A stretch of 64,000 bases of DNA from Phymatolithon calcareum (lineage: Eukaryota > Rhodophyta > Florideophyceae > Hapalidiales), in contig OZ345352.1 in NCBI GenBank assembly GCA_977006965.1, forward strand, positions 4,030,001-4,094,000, read 5' to 3'. The stretch's first letter is position 1. The number at the start of each line of letters is the position of its first letter. Under the pieces are notes generated by a model that searched no databases, had not been told where the DNA came from, and saw only the letters and a program-made list of their open reading frames with translations. Below are positions 1 through 10,470 of this stretch, piece by piece. The translations under genes were made by a program, and so were the position numbers.

Positions 1-278
1 ATGTCAGACTCAGCCTCCAGGAATCGATACTTGTTCATTGAAGCGCACGCGGTGCCGTCGACATAAATTGGAAGTAGTGCTCCTTTGCCGTATGGACCGC
101 GCACTTTCTTCAACGGGAACTCGCAATTGAGTTTGATGCTGCTTATTCTGGGACGGGTCGCAGACGTTTTGCAATGTAAATCGGTTAGAAAATGGTTGGC
201 GGAAGAGAACTGGAGCGGCGCAAGTTCGATCTCAGTTATCATTGGCACTGCTTCACGGAGCAACTTTTGCATATCAAT
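1..278 (-). pseudogene. Truncated Hint-family copy (p0), runs off the left edge
   Basis: Read on the - strand, this segment encodes the middle of the Hint protein, starting at the codon equivalent to residue 258 (MQKLL, at about 272) and continuing past base 1. It matches the start of the pseudogenes at 13542-14866 and 38094-39420. It has no signal peptide or N-terminal domain and lies head to head with the alpha gene at 840. Because it precedes the first full unit, the array continues to the left of the window. Confidence 0.85.
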
Positions 279-839
279 GCTTTATCCGTCTAACTCTGCA
301 TGTGGACTGAAGAAATGCAACAGCACAATCCTTTTTTGTGTGCAACAGAGAATTAAAGAACGCAATCTGCACACCAGAAGAGGGTTCCCGTTCGGAGCAC
401 TGCAGTCTACATTTCTTCAGGAATCACAAATTAAGCAAAGGCCTCCTCTATTCGCTTCTATGTCCCTCTTTCGGAAACAAAGAGGTAACGGCGTGTTCCT
501 TTCAAATTTTGTCAAATGATTCTGCGCGCCTCTCAATGTACGTTTCACGAGAAACTCGAAATCAAGGGCTCTCATCACACTTTCACCCACCCTGTCTCTC
601 CGTGTTCGTCGCGCCAGGCAACTTGTGTACCACATTGGGAACACACCGCCGCACCAACGGATCCCGCCAACCCACCGTGTGGAATATTCTTTCTCCCCCT
701 ATCCCGACTTTCTCCCTACCTTATATAGTGGACACGAAACTTCAGCCCGCTCTTCGTCAACAAGTCAACTCACGTCGACGTCACAACAAGTACGCCAGCA
801 TATTACAACTCATTTCATGCAACAGTCAAAGCGAGCAGT
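279..839 (+). promoter_or_regulatory. Upstream region of alpha gene 1, with TATA box
   Basis: The TATA-like sequence TATATA lies at 722-727, about 118 bp before the ATG. A pyrimidine-rich run precedes it and a palindromic gtcgac site follows. The same layout occurs before all six full-length genes. No separate gene is supported; the ORFs that cross this region lack a convincing ATG and overlap the gene start. Confidence 0.6.
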
Positions 840-3191
840 ATGTTTGCTTCGACTTTTTCCACTCTTTTGCTACTCTTTGTCGCTACGTTCTTGAGATGCA
901 CGCCTGCCCTTAAAACCAATACGTCGTTCATCGCACAAGGCCTGACAGGCACATACGTCTCTCTTCCCCTCGTGTCCGACACCACCAACCCAGCTTTCCT
1001 TCCGCCTTCGCAAGGAACATGTCCGACGATCATCAAGTTCACCGCATACGCATTCGAAAACCTTCTCCGCATTGCGCCCAATGGACTGACCGATCCCACC
1101 GGCAAGTGCCCCGCAGCCCAAGGCATTGAAAGGCCGAGCATTCCGCTGCGCAACAATGTTCATTTTCGACCGGACTTCTTTTCATTTTTCAAATCTTTCC
1201 AAACGCCACAACCCCGTTCGAAAATCCAATCTCTACATGCGTCAATTCCACACACCCTGATCCAATGCCCCAACGACGCCGCCCTTCCCTTCTCGTCCGT
1301 CAACCTTGCGTCTGTCAAGGACTACGTCATTCCAATGCTGGTGTCAACATTGACCGAAATCGGTGTGCCGAAAGAGTTCATCCGCGACGTGTTCGGGGGC
1401 GTCGAAAATCGTGTCACAACTTTGCACCCATGGTACGAGAGAAATGGCGCCAAGATCAAGAAGAATGTTGCAGCACTACTTTCAACCCTCAGCAAAGGCT
1501 ACTACATGCACCTGGACCGAGTTCACCAGCCTTCAACTTCGTTGCCCAACAAAGGCGCTATGTGCCCATTTCTTGGCGGTGCCCTATTACCGGCGGAGAT
1601 TAAGCTTGATATGCAAAAGTTGGTCCATGAAGCAGTGCCAATGATAACTGAGATCGAACTTGCGCCGCTCCAGTTCTCTTCCGCCAACCATTTTCTCACC
1701 GATTTACATTGCAAAACCTCTGCGACCCGTCCCAGGATTAACAACATCAAACTCAATTACGAGTTTCCGTTGAAGAAAGTGCGCGGTCCATACGGAAAAG
1801 GAGCGCTACTTCCAGTTGATGTCGACGGTAGCGCATGCGCTTCAATGAACATGTATCGATTCCTGGAGGCTGAGTCTGACATGCAACACTCTGATATTGG
1901 TCGCGCCTCTCGACTTTTGGCCAAACGAGTTGTGAACTTCCTTGTGGATAACGCTCCATCTCATGCATACAAGGATCCCGCCCGGCGACGATTCGCTGCT
2001 CAATTCCCTGCATTTGAACGCCGTCTGCGTGAAATGCGGTTCAAGTCGTCCTTATTCGTTGCACGTCTCAACATGTCCGCCTGTCCCGGTTTTGCCAGTG
2101 CTGATCCGATCGATATGATAGTTGCAAAGAAACCGTCTTCGTTCTTCTATTGCAACGGATTCACAGACAAATCGATGGACGCTTCCCATCCGTGCTTCCT
2201 ACACATGATGCTGAAAAAGTGGGGACTTGCCACGAAGGATGACTTGGTGAAAGATCGTAATTCGAGCACTGTATTCTTGAGCGCAACTCGAAATACCAAG
2301 TCCTGCATATACGATTCATCTGAATCTACCGCATCCAAGTTTCGAAATGCATTCCTCGACCTTCTCTCCAGCCCAGAACCATCACCTGAAGAACTGCTCG
2401 AAGAGTCACCACAACCCTCATCCGCACCTACGTCTGTCGATGTGCCCGTTACCATCCCGCTGCCACCGAAGCGCCAAAAGGCATGCTTTCCCTCTCATGC
2501 ATTGGTGACCCTGCGGAACGGTCGAAAGGTGCAAATGCGTGATCTCAAGCTAGGGGACGAAGTGGAAGTTACGCCGGAAGTGTTCAGCCCTGTCATTCTC
2601 TTCACGCACGCAAGTGACGCAATCGTGTCCGAAATGGTGTCCATAACCACATTGTCCGGGACCGTTTCCGCATCGAGAACGCATTTACTAAAAGTTCCTG
2701 ATGGTCATCGCGCTGTCGGTCTCCTTCGAGTGGGCGATGTCGTGTGGGTGACGAAGAATGGCACACTGGCTCTGGAACGAATTCGCAGCATTCGTAGCGA
2801 GCACATGCGCGGTCTGTACAACCCGCACACAAAGAAGGGCACTATTCTCGTGGGCAGCGGAAGGGGAGCATCAGCCGTTCTCGCATCGTCTTACACCACA
2901 GCAGTGAACCCATTTGCGGCACACGCAGCCATCACGCCGTTGCGTTTGGCTCACTCCCTCTTCGGTCTCACTTTTCCCGAGATATCGCGTTTGTTTCCCG
3001 GTACCTCAGTTTCGAGCCGGAAGAGAGCGGACGGAATGGCACGCAAGATTTGTCATGGGGGTATGGGGAATGTTCTGAAAACTTCGGCAGCATGTGCCAT
3101 TCAACGTAAGAATGACGCCGGCCTAGTCAGTTTGAACTGCGGCGTCATGAAGTACTTTGTGAACATTGGGCAGCTTCTCTTCACGTCATAA
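840..3191 (+). CDS. Secreted Hog/Hint-domain protein, alpha copy 1
   Basis: This intronless ORF encodes 783 residues. Residues 1-24 are a hydrophobic signal peptide (MFASTFSTLLLLFV...). Residues 25-500 form an unrecognised, Cys-containing presumed extracellular domain. A Pro/Ser/Glu-rich linker covers about 505-545. The Hint domain starts at Cys549 (block CFPSHALV, then LKLGDEV near 569-575) and continues with an SRTH block ending at His615. The later GLYNPHTKKGTILV and LASSYT blocks resemble the Hog C-terminal half, and a hydrophobic tail follows. Hint domains cleave before the first Cys via a thioester; here that would release the secreted N-terminal domain. Two points differ from Hedgehog: the T-x-x-H motif has Ser for Thr, and the second conserved Cys (SCY) is Ser. 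The ATG at 840 is the only start that gives a signal peptide. Function of the N-terminal domain is unknown. Confidence 0.85.
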   Translation: MFASTFSTLLLLFVATFLRCTPALKTNTSFIAQGLTGTYVSLPLVSDTTNPAFLPPSQGTCPTIIKFTAYAFENLLRIAPNGLTDPTGKCPAAQGIERPSIPLRNNVHFRPDFFSFFKSFQTPQPRSKIQSLHASIPHTLIQCPNDAALPFSSVNLASVKDYVIPMLVSTLTEIGVPKEFIRDVFGGVENRVTTLHPWYERNGAKIKKNVAALLSTLSKGYYMHLDRVHQPSTSLPNKGAMCPFLGGALLPAEIKLDMQKLVHEAVPMITEIELAPLQFSSANHFLTDLHCKTSATRPRINNIKLNYEFPLKKVRGPYGKGALLPVDVDGSACASMNMYRFLEAESDMQHSDIGRASRLLAKRVVNFLVDNAPSHAYKDPARRRFAAQFPAFERRLREMRFKSSLFVARLNMSACPGFASADPIDMIVAKKPSSFFYCNGFTDKSMDASHPCFLHMMLKKWGLATKDDLVKDRNSSTVFLSATRNTKSCIYDSSESTASKFRNAFLDLLSSPEPSPEELLEESPQPSSAPTSVDVPVTIPLPPKRQKACFPSHALVTLRNGRKVQMRDLKLGDEVEVTPEVFSPVILFTHASDAIVSEMVSITTLSGTVSASRTHLLKVPDGHRAVGLLRVGDVVWVTKNGTLALERIRSIRSEHMRGLYNPHTKKGTILVGSGRGASAVLASSYTTAVNPFAAHAAITPLRLAHSLFGLTFPEISRLFPGTSVSSRKRADGMARKICHGGMGNVLKTSAACAIQRKNDAGLVSLNCGVMKYFVNIGQLLFTS

Positions 3192-4744
3192 TTACAGAGT
3201 CGTTCTGTATGTGAACATATGAAACCTAGCATTGTAACGTGGACTTGTCAAAATCTGTACGTCGCAATCCGCAAGCTTGATTTAAATTAGAATCTATTAG
3301 ACTTTACAAAGGTATTACGTCAGTCTCGAATGGAGCTCAGAATTTCCAATGGTCAAATGGACAACTGTACGGTTGAGAGACTCGAACTAATAAAACTCTG
3401 TTTAGCAAACTATACGTTTTTACGGGAATTGAAGTTTTTCTCAAATCAATATTCGCTCTCGCAATTATTGTCGCCCAATAAAATCTCTAATCGTTCACCG
3501 CGCGGACTGTCAACATGGATTCGCAATACAGGCGGTACAGGGGATATACGTTAAACGCTGCCAGATTTGTACGAAGATTCGCGGTAAGGCTGTCGCGACC
3601 GGACTCTTCCGGGATCCTTCGGCAGCTCTCAAGTTTCCTCAAAACTAGACTTCCTACCGCTCGGGGTTTCTAAAGCAGTTGCAGAATCGACATCTACAAG
3701 TATTGGCTGGGAGATCGATGCGCTATCAGCAAATAGTCAACGAAAATTTTCTTCGAAATTTCTGAATTTATTTGAGACAGAAGAAGGAGAAGAAAGGTAG
3801 ATTTTTTTAAAAGCTACCAACGCATCTGCAGACGCTATTTATTTGAGATACCTGGAAAGTTACTTTTCTAAGAGTGACTATCCAGGTATCTCATGGCATC
3901 GATCGCAATAAAACCACTGCCAGCAACACTAGAATATACAGGAACAACTGCAAACTGGATCAAGGGTGTTTGTTCATCTTCTCTCTGTTAGTGGTGAAAG
4001 ACTGCAGCAATCGAGCAACATTTCGTCATGAACTGTTGGATTATTACCTATGTAGGTCTCTGTAGCATGTGCAGATAGTTCAGCAGTGTTGGGATGACCG
4101 CTGGCTTTTATCTGGTTGATGGTGTAGCGCCACAGCGGTGATGTGCGGCCTACGTGGTCTGGAGTGCAGTGCAGATGCAGTGTCCCGTGGTGATGCGAAA
4201 AGCCACAACACCACAACAAACACTGAGTCGGTACCTTGGCAGAGCTTAGCAGTTCGCAGCTGATGTACACACAAATGCGTTCACACCCGCTGGGCGATGC
4301 CGGATGGGGGCTGTCAGCCCCTCGGCTTAGTGAAGATCTTGGTCACGCTCACGAGCGCGTGAGTGAGAGTAAACGGATTCGGGCGGTCAACCTCCGGCGC
4401 GGGCGCGAGCTCGCGCTTGGAGCCGGGGTGCTCATTCTTGCGGCGCAAGGCGGACGCCGGGAAAAGCAAGAACACTAAACGAGGTCAAAGGTTCAGCACA
4501 ACACGGATGTCGCTTGGGTGCTACAAATGCAGCGAAACGAAAGAGGTGCGATCGTGATGATCGAGCACGGAGGTTTGCACAATGCAACTTCCACGCGCGA
4601 TGACCGAGCAGGAGGTTTAGACTTAGAGTGGATCGCGGCACCGGTCCTGCGGGGTGGTCGCGGTTGAAGGCGACGTCACCAGACAGCAAGACTTGCACAC
4701 CGAAGTTCTCCGCCTGTTTACCTTGGCGGATACTGATTGTACCT
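3192..4744. other. Spacer downstream of alpha gene 1
   Basis: This 1.5-kb spacer is shared with units 2 and 3 and contains no supported gene. It includes a 59-bp LINE stub (3778-3836). Next to it is a short hairpin whose arms are gagatacctgg and ccaggtatctc (3845-3893). The GC-rich part from about 4250 to 4700 has short open frames on both strands that match no protein I recognise. Confidence 0.6.
3778..3836 (-). mobile_element. 59-bp 5'-truncated LINE stub
   Basis: The insert is flanked by the 12-bp duplication atttatttgaga (3766-3777 and 3837-3848). Read on the - strand it is the LINE 3' end motif gcgtctgcagatgcgttggt followed by A-rich sequence and ttc repeats. The same 59-bp insert is present in units 2 and 3, so it predates the array. 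Confidence 0.75.
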
Positions 4745-4757
4745 ATATACTATGTAG

Positions 4758-6307
4758 GGGGATATATATTGATTTTATTTTAAAAGCTCCCAAAGCCTCA
4801 AGTTGAGTAACAGGGCAGCTTCTCGATGCTTTCGATACTCATCTCTCTACTCTCCTTCTAATATCTCCTTAATTCGAATTTCTCTCCCTGTCAGGGCCCG
4901 AGTAAGTCTTTTGCATTCATATTCTGTTTCTTGGTCCATCTTCATAGTCCGCAGTATACGTTGCAACACGATAAGCTCCACCACAGCACCAGCCCCAAAG
5001 TATTTCGCCAGAATGGACTTTCTCCGCAAAGGAACTCTGTTGAAAATAACTCGCAGGCATCTCAACCGTGTGGTTCTGTCCCTCATATATAGTACTCCTG
5101 GTAGGTCGTTCGGTACGTCGATCGGGATTTTAACTGTCCGACCCTCTTCTTCCAACGACCAGACTTTGACTGTTGCTTGTAGGCGTCGCTTTTTTGACAC
5201 CATACCTTCTTCCGCTTGTTTCAGAGCTTCTTTAAGGTATTCCTCTTCCCCCAGATACCCAATGTCCTTTGATACTTCTTCCAGGTCATCTTCTCTTCCC
5301 TGGTATTCTTCTGAAAGCTCCAGGAACTTCCTCCGTCTTACCAAGCTTAAGGCGAACCTGTCAGCCTGATGCATTCTCCTCATCTGTGGACTGGCGAGAC
5401 GGCAGAGCACGCGCATCCTCTCCCTTCGATACTCGGCATATTTTCCGAAAACGTATCTGTAGAAAAGACCTTCTGCTGCTTCAATTGCCGATAGTAGTCG
5501 TTTCGTGATCGGTGTCAGGTGGATGGCATACTCCCATTTGGGGAGAATCAACGACTTGAAAATCCTGATACACGTGGTTGGTTGGAGTCCTCTGACGTTC
5601 AGGCCAATTTGTCGGAGTTTGTGTATGCATCCCACCGCATTCCGAACTCTTGAGATTGCTGTATCGTCGGTGACTCCATTGTTGTTCAAACTGATCCCCA
5701 GATAGGACAGTCTCCAGGCCTGGTGCAGCTCTTTTCCTGCAAGGAAGAATTTCTTCTTTGGGAGTCCTTTGTACTTAAGGACCTCGCTCTTTCCTGGCTT
5801 CGTGTTCCATTTCATGGAGTTCTCGGCTCCCCACTTCGTAGCTATGTCCAATAGTTTTTGCAATCCTTTCGCATTCTTTGCCTGAAGAAGAACGTCGTCC
5901 GCAAATAGCTGCGCTGGATGGTCAGACACTATTCTTGTTACTTGGGCGGCGGCTTCGGCGAACGTATCCATGAATATGTTATATAGGCACGGACTCAGCG
6001 GGGAGCCCTGCGGAACACCTCGGTCGATTGTGAACCATGTTTTCGTTTCATCTCCTGCAGAGGTAATCCACGACGGTTTCATCAGGTAAGATACCATCTT
6101 TGTTATGTGCACCGGCAACTTCTTCTTCAGTCGCTCGAGGAGGATATCCCTTGGGACGCTGTCATACGCTGCTGACAAGTCAAGTACAGCAACGAATGGG
6201 TGACCATTTTGCATTGTATTCTTTGCTCGAAGTATGGCCAAATATGTGCTCTTGTCTCTTTGAAAACCCAGTTGTGCTCTGTTAAACCGGTAGTGATCCC
6301 TTATGTA
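4758..6307 (-). mobile_element. 5'-truncated LINE (unit 1 copy)
   Basis: The element is bounded by the 13-bp target-site duplication atatactatgtag (4745-4757 and 6308-6320). The - strand 3' end is A-rich (ttttaaaataaaatc). Unit 2 has the uninterrupted site at about 21290-21305, and unit 3 carries the same insertion at 43897-45446. It is 1550 bp long and holds the C-terminal part of a reverse transcriptase ORF. Confidence 0.92.
4847..6306 (-). CDS. LINE reverse transcriptase, C-terminal part
   Basis: The frame is open from the truncated 5' end of the element (codons for YIRDHYRF...) to a stop at 4847. No authentic start codon exists; the frame simply enters at the truncation. Visible RT motifs in order are LGFQRDKST, LDLSAAYDSVPR (motif A), DRGVPQGSPLSPCLYNIF (motif B), FADDVLL (catalytic motif C), WNTKPGKSEVL (motif D) and LSYLGISL (motif E). 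A basic and acidic C-terminal region of about 200 residues follows. The endonuclease and N-terminal ORF are missing, so the copy cannot move by itself. It belongs to the non-LTR RT superfamily; I cannot assign the clade. Confidence 0.9.
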
Positions 6308-6320
6308 ATATACTATGTAG

Positions 6321-6825
6321 CGAAGCGAAGATGAGCCAGTCTGCCGCTGATTGGTCGCTGAAGCGAATGCTTAGGGATGATGATTACAGATGAAGGCACT
6401 TCGGCAGGGGAACTGACTAATACGTTGGGCTGGATTTTCCGCGGACGGTCTGATGATAGTGAACGAATTGTAATTACAACAGATGTTAAATTTATTTCTC
6501 TTAGCGATGGTCACATAGTCGGGAACGTAGTGGTTGGCGGCGTTCGCTGCGACGAAGTGTTTACTTTTTCACGTGAAGTTTGAAAAGATTTGGATGAGAG
6601 CTACAGAAGTGGGTTTCTGGCGGCCGCGAAATCACAGCATCAGATATCATATGACAAAGTACTAGAGACCATAGTCCACGCCACCTGTCTGTATTTTAAA
6701 GAGCTACAGTATTCGAATTTCAACGAGCAGAGGACTCGAAGAATGGGGACTCAGAGAGAAGAAGGTAGTAAAGGAAATGATTGCGCCACAGTATTGTATG
6801 ATGCTGTACCCTGGAAAGAAAGTTT
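6321..6825. other. Spacer with a dispersed copy at 52281-52724
   Basis: No gene is supported here. The segment from about 6400 to 6825 matches 52281-52724 in inverted, diverged form. In unit 2 the same segment is the target of both the LINE (21446) and the Copia element (23602). Confidence 0.65.
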
Positions 6826-7372
6826 GGGGCGCAATGAGGCTCGTTCCTCTTCGACGCATGCATCTTGGCGCCGTCCCGACGACGGTGCATGGAAGCTCGG
6901 GCCGACGCTGCTGTCCCAATCGGTGGCACGCAAGAAGGGGTGGATCTCGAGCACTCACGCAAGAATTGTACGCAGAAGTGGGAGGACGCGCGAAAGTGCG
7001 CGGCGCTGGGGAAGGTGTGCACCCGCACCCGCTGTACTCGCTTTTTCGAGCGTCCGCGATTTATGCGGCCTTGTTTTCGCGCAATTTGTTTGTTCTACAT
7101 AGTCTTTACCGCCATAAGAAGAGCTGGGCGTCGAGTCGTTTTCTGTTGTTGAAGTGTAGTTCCTGCACAATGTGCGTGGGAAGGGTAGGGAGTTGGTGGA
7201 ATAGGCACTGTTTCGATCATGGAGAAAATTTGTTCTATTGCACACTGTGAAGCGGGATGGGGCGTGGCTTCTCTAATGAGCCAATTGATAAGCATATTAT
7301 GTTGACGAGAGTAAGATTCCCCGGAGCACCCGATATTTTAGGGATTTTCCCAATGACTTCAAAGTTCTGTGT
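6826..7372 (+). repeat. Left inverted repeat of the beta cassette, unit 1
   Basis: This stretch begins GGGGCGCAATGAGGC and is repeated in reverse complement at 10471-11007 with modest divergence. The pair flanks the beta gene. No clear target-site duplication is seen outside it. Small ORFs within it are on both strands and are not supported as genes. Confidence 0.82.
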
Positions 7373-7481
7373 AGTCCCCAACTCGCTGCTCAAAGTCCAT
7401 ATATTTATTTCAAGCTCGCATTTGACAAATCGAGGTTACAATGCTAGGTTTCATCTGTTCACATACAGAACGACTCTGAAA

Positions 7482-9833
7482 TTAAGACGTGAAGAGAAGT
7501 TGTCCAATGTGCACGAAGTGCTTCATGACTCCGCAGTTCAAACTTGCACGGCCAGCAGCATTCTCACGTTGCACGGCCCATCCTGCAGATGTTTTCAGAA
7601 CATTCCCCATACCCCCATGACAAATCTTGCGTGCCATTCCGTCCGCTCTCTTCCGGCTCGAAACTGAGGTTCCAGGAAACAAACGCGATATCTGGGGAAA
7701 AGTGAGACCGAAGAGGGAGTGAGCCAAACGCAACGGCGTGATGGCTGCGTGTGCCGCAAATGGGTTCACTGCTGTGGTGTAAGACGATGCGAGAACGGCT
7801 GATGCTCCCCTTCCGTTGCTCACGAGAATACTGCCCTTCTTTGTGTGCGGGTTGTACAGACCGCGCATGCGCTCGCGACGAATGCTGCGAATTGGTTCTA
7901 GAACCAGTGTGTCATTCTTCGTCACCCACACGACATCGCCCACTCGAAGCACACCGACAGCGCGATGACCATCAGGAACTTTTAGTAGATGCGTTCTCGA
8001 TGCGGAAACAGTTCCGGACAATGTGGTTATGGACACCATTTTGGACACGATTGCGTCACTTGCGTGCGTGAAGAGAATGACAGGGCTGAATACTGCCGGC
8101 GAAACTTCCACTTCGTCCCCTAGCTTGAGATTACGCATTTGCACCTTTCGACCATTCCGCAGGGTCACCAATGCATGAGAGGGGAAGCATGCCTTTTGGC
8201 GCTTCGACGGCAGCGGGATGGTAACGGGCACACCGACAGACGTAGGTGCGGATGAGGGTTGTGGTGACGCTTCGAGCAGTTCTTCAGGTGATGGTTCTGG
8301 GCTGGAGAGAAGGTCGAGGAATGCATTTCGAAACTTGGATGCGGCAGATCCAGACGAATCGTATATGCAAGACTTAGTGTTTCGAGTTGCGCTCAAGAAT
8401 ACAGTGCTCGAATTACGATCTTTCACCAAGTCATCCTTCGTGGCAAGTCCCCACTTTTTCATCATCATGTATAGGAAGCACGGATGGGAAGCGTCCATCG
8501 ATTTGTCTGTGAATCCGTTGCAATAGAAGAACGAAGACGGTTTCTTTGCAACTATCATATCGATCGGATCAGCACTGGCAAAACCGGGACAGGCGGACAT
8601 GTTGAGACGTGCTACGAATAAGGACGACTTGAACCGTATTTCACGCAGACGGCGTTCAAATTCCGGGAATTGAGCAGCGAAGCGTCGCAGTGCGGGATCC
8701 TTGTATGCATGAGATGGAGCGTTATCCACAAGGAAGTTCACAACTCGTTTGGCCAAAATTCGGGAGGCGCGACCAATGTCAGAGTGTTGCATGTCAGACT
8801 CAGCCTCCAAGAATCGATACATGTGCATTGAAGCGCATGCGCTACCGTCGACATCAACTGGAAGCAGTGCTCCTTTACCGTATGGGCCGGGCACTATCTT
8901 CAACGGGAACTCGTAATTGAGTTTGATGATGCTTATCCTGGGACGGGTCGCAGAGGTTTTGCAATGTGAATCGGTGAGAAAATGCTCTGCGGAAGAGAAT
9001 CGGAGCGGCGCAAGCTCGATCTCAGTTATCATAGGCACTGCTTCACGGACCAACTTTTGCATATCAAGCTTAATCTCCGCCGGTAATAGGGCACCACCAA
9101 GAAACGGGCACATAGCACCATTGCTGGGCAACGAAGTTGAAGGTTGGTGAACTCGGTCCAGGTGCATGTAGTAGCCTTTGCTGAGGATTGAAAGTAGTGC
9201 TGCAACATGCTTCTTGATCTTGGCGCCATTTCTCTTGTACCATGGATTCAAAGTTGTGACACGATTTTCAACGACCCCGAACACGTCGCGGATGAACTCT
9301 TTGGGCACACCGATTTCGGTCAATGTTGACACAAGCATTGGAATGACGTAGTCCTTGACAGACGCAAGGTTGATGGACGAGAAGGGAAGGCCGACGTCAT
9401 TGGGGCATTGGATCAGGGTGTGTGGAATTGACGCATGTAGAGATTGGACCTTCGAGCGGGGTTGTGGCGCTTGGAAAGCTTTGAAAAATGAAAAGCGGGC
9501 TGGTCGAACATGGACTTTGTTGCGCAGCGGAATGCTCGGTCTTTCAATGCCTTGGGCTGCGGGGCATGTGCCGGTGGGATCGGTCAGTCCATTGGGCGCA
9601 ACGCGGAGAAGGTTTTCGAACGCGTATGCGGTGAACTTGATGATCGGCGGACAGGTTCCTTGCGAAGGCGGTAGGAAAGTCGGGTTGATGGTGTCGGTCA
9701 CGGGGGGAAGAGAGACGTATGTGCCCGTCAGGCCTTGTGCGATGAACGACGTATTGGTTTTAAGGGCAGGCGTGCATCTCAAGAACGTAGCGACAAAGAG
9801 TAGCAAAAGAGTGGAAAAAGTCGAAGCAAACAT
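7482..9833 (-). CDS. Secreted Hog/Hint-domain protein, beta copy 1
   Basis: This ORF encodes 783 residues and lies tail to tail with alpha copy 1. The architecture equals that of the alpha protein: signal peptide, unknown extracellular domain, Pro/Ser linker, then the Hint domain with its starting Cys549. Beta proteins differ consistently from alpha, for example KVHVRPARFSFF near residue 107 and GWAVQRENAAGRAS near the C terminus. Copy-specific changes here include Gly to Val in DVFGVVENR. The frame is open 20 codons further upstream, but only from a GTG; the ATG at 9833 gives the signal peptide. The gene is flanked by inverted repeats 6826-7372 and 10471-11007. Confidence 0.85.
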   Translation of the reverse strand: MFASTFSTLLLLFVATFLRCTPALKTNTSFIAQGLTGTYVSLPPVTDTINPTFLPPSQGTCPPIIKFTAYAFENLLRVAPNGLTDPTGTCPAAQGIERPSIPLRNKVHVRPARFSFFKAFQAPQPRSKVQSLHASIPHTLIQCPNDVGLPFSSINLASVKDYVIPMLVSTLTEIGVPKEFIRDVFGVVENRVTTLNPWYKRNGAKIKKHVAALLSILSKGYYMHLDRVHQPSTSLPSNGAMCPFLGGALLPAEIKLDMQKLVREAVPMITEIELAPLRFSSAEHFLTDSHCKTSATRPRISIIKLNYEFPLKIVPGPYGKGALLPVDVDGSACASMHMYRFLEAESDMQHSDIGRASRILAKRVVNFLVDNAPSHAYKDPALRRFAAQFPEFERRLREIRFKSSLFVARLNMSACPGFASADPIDMIVAKKPSSFFYCNGFTDKSMDASHPCFLYMMMKKWGLATKDDLVKDRNSSTVFLSATRNTKSCIYDSSGSAASKFRNAFLDLLSSPEPSPEELLEASPQPSSAPTSVGVPVTIPLPSKRQKACFPSHALVTLRNGRKVQMRNLKLGDEVEVSPAVFSPVILFTHASDAIVSKMVSITTLSGTVSASRTHLLKVPDGHRAVGVLRVGDVVWVTKNDTLVLEPIRSIRRERMRGLYNPHTKKGSILVSNGRGASAVLASSYTTAVNPFAAHAAITPLRLAHSLFGLTFPQISRLFPGTSVSSRKRADGMARKICHGGMGNVLKTSAGWAVQRENAAGRASLNCGVMKHFVHIGQLLFTS

Positions 9834-10396
9834 ACTGCTCGCTTTAACTGTTGCATGAAATGAGTTGTAATATGCTAGCGTACTTGTTGTCACGTCGACG
9901 TGAGTTGGCTTGTTGATGAGGAGCGGGCTGAAGTTTCGTGTCCATTATATAAGGTAGGGAGACAGTGGGGACAGGGGGAGAGAGAATGTTCCACACGGTG
10001 GGTTGGCGGGATCCGTTGGCGCGGCGGTGTTTCCCAATGTGGTACACAAGTTGCCTGGCGCGACGAACACGGAGAGACAGGGTGGGTGAAAGTGTGATGA
10101 GAGCCCTTGATTTCGACTTTCTCGTGAAACGTGCATTGAGAGACGCACGGAAGCATTTGACAAAATTTGAATGGAACACGTCGTTACCTCTTTGTTTCCG
10201 AAAGAGGGACATAGAAGCGAATAGAGGAGGCCCTTGCTTAAGTTGTGATTCTTGACGAAATGTAGACTGCAGTGCTCCCAATGGGGACCCTCTTCTGGGG
10301 TGCAGACTTCGTTCTTTAATTCTCTGTTGCACACAAAAAAGGATTGTCCTGTTGCATTTCTGCACTCCACATGCAGAGTTAGACGGATAAAGCATT
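9834..10396 (-). promoter_or_regulatory. Upstream region of beta gene 1, with TATA box
   Basis: TATATA lies at 9946-9951, about 113 bp from the ATG, with the same flanking sequence as the alpha promoters. The region ends at the truncated Hint fragment at 10397, which points the other way. Confidence 0.6.
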
Positions 10397-10470
10397 GATA
10401 TGCAAAAGTTGCTCCGTGAAGCAGTGCCAATGATAACTGAGATCGAACTTGCGCCGCTCCAATTCTCTTC
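10397..10470 (+). pseudogene. Short Hint-gene fragment f1
   Basis: About 24 codons equal to residues 258-281 of the Hint protein (MQKLLREAV...FSS) begin at the ATG at 10400. At 10471 the sequence passes into the inverted repeat, and the open frame continues into unrelated codons until 10627. It is head to head with beta gene 1. It lacks every functional domain. Confidence 0.75.

Noticed and set aside
338-913. A 191-codon + frame across the alpha promoter, repeated at 14928 and 39482
   Set aside because: It begins at GTG, overlaps the TATA box and the Hint start, and is kept only because the units are near-identical.
4803-5369. 188-codon + frame opposite the LINE RT, also at 43942
   Set aside because: It is antisense to a clear RT with FADD and other motifs.
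7482-9893. Longer 803-codon version of beta copy 1 (and of alpha copy 2 at 15370)
   Set aside because: The extra 20 codons start at GTG and would hide the signal peptide; the ATG 60 bp inside is shared by all six genes.
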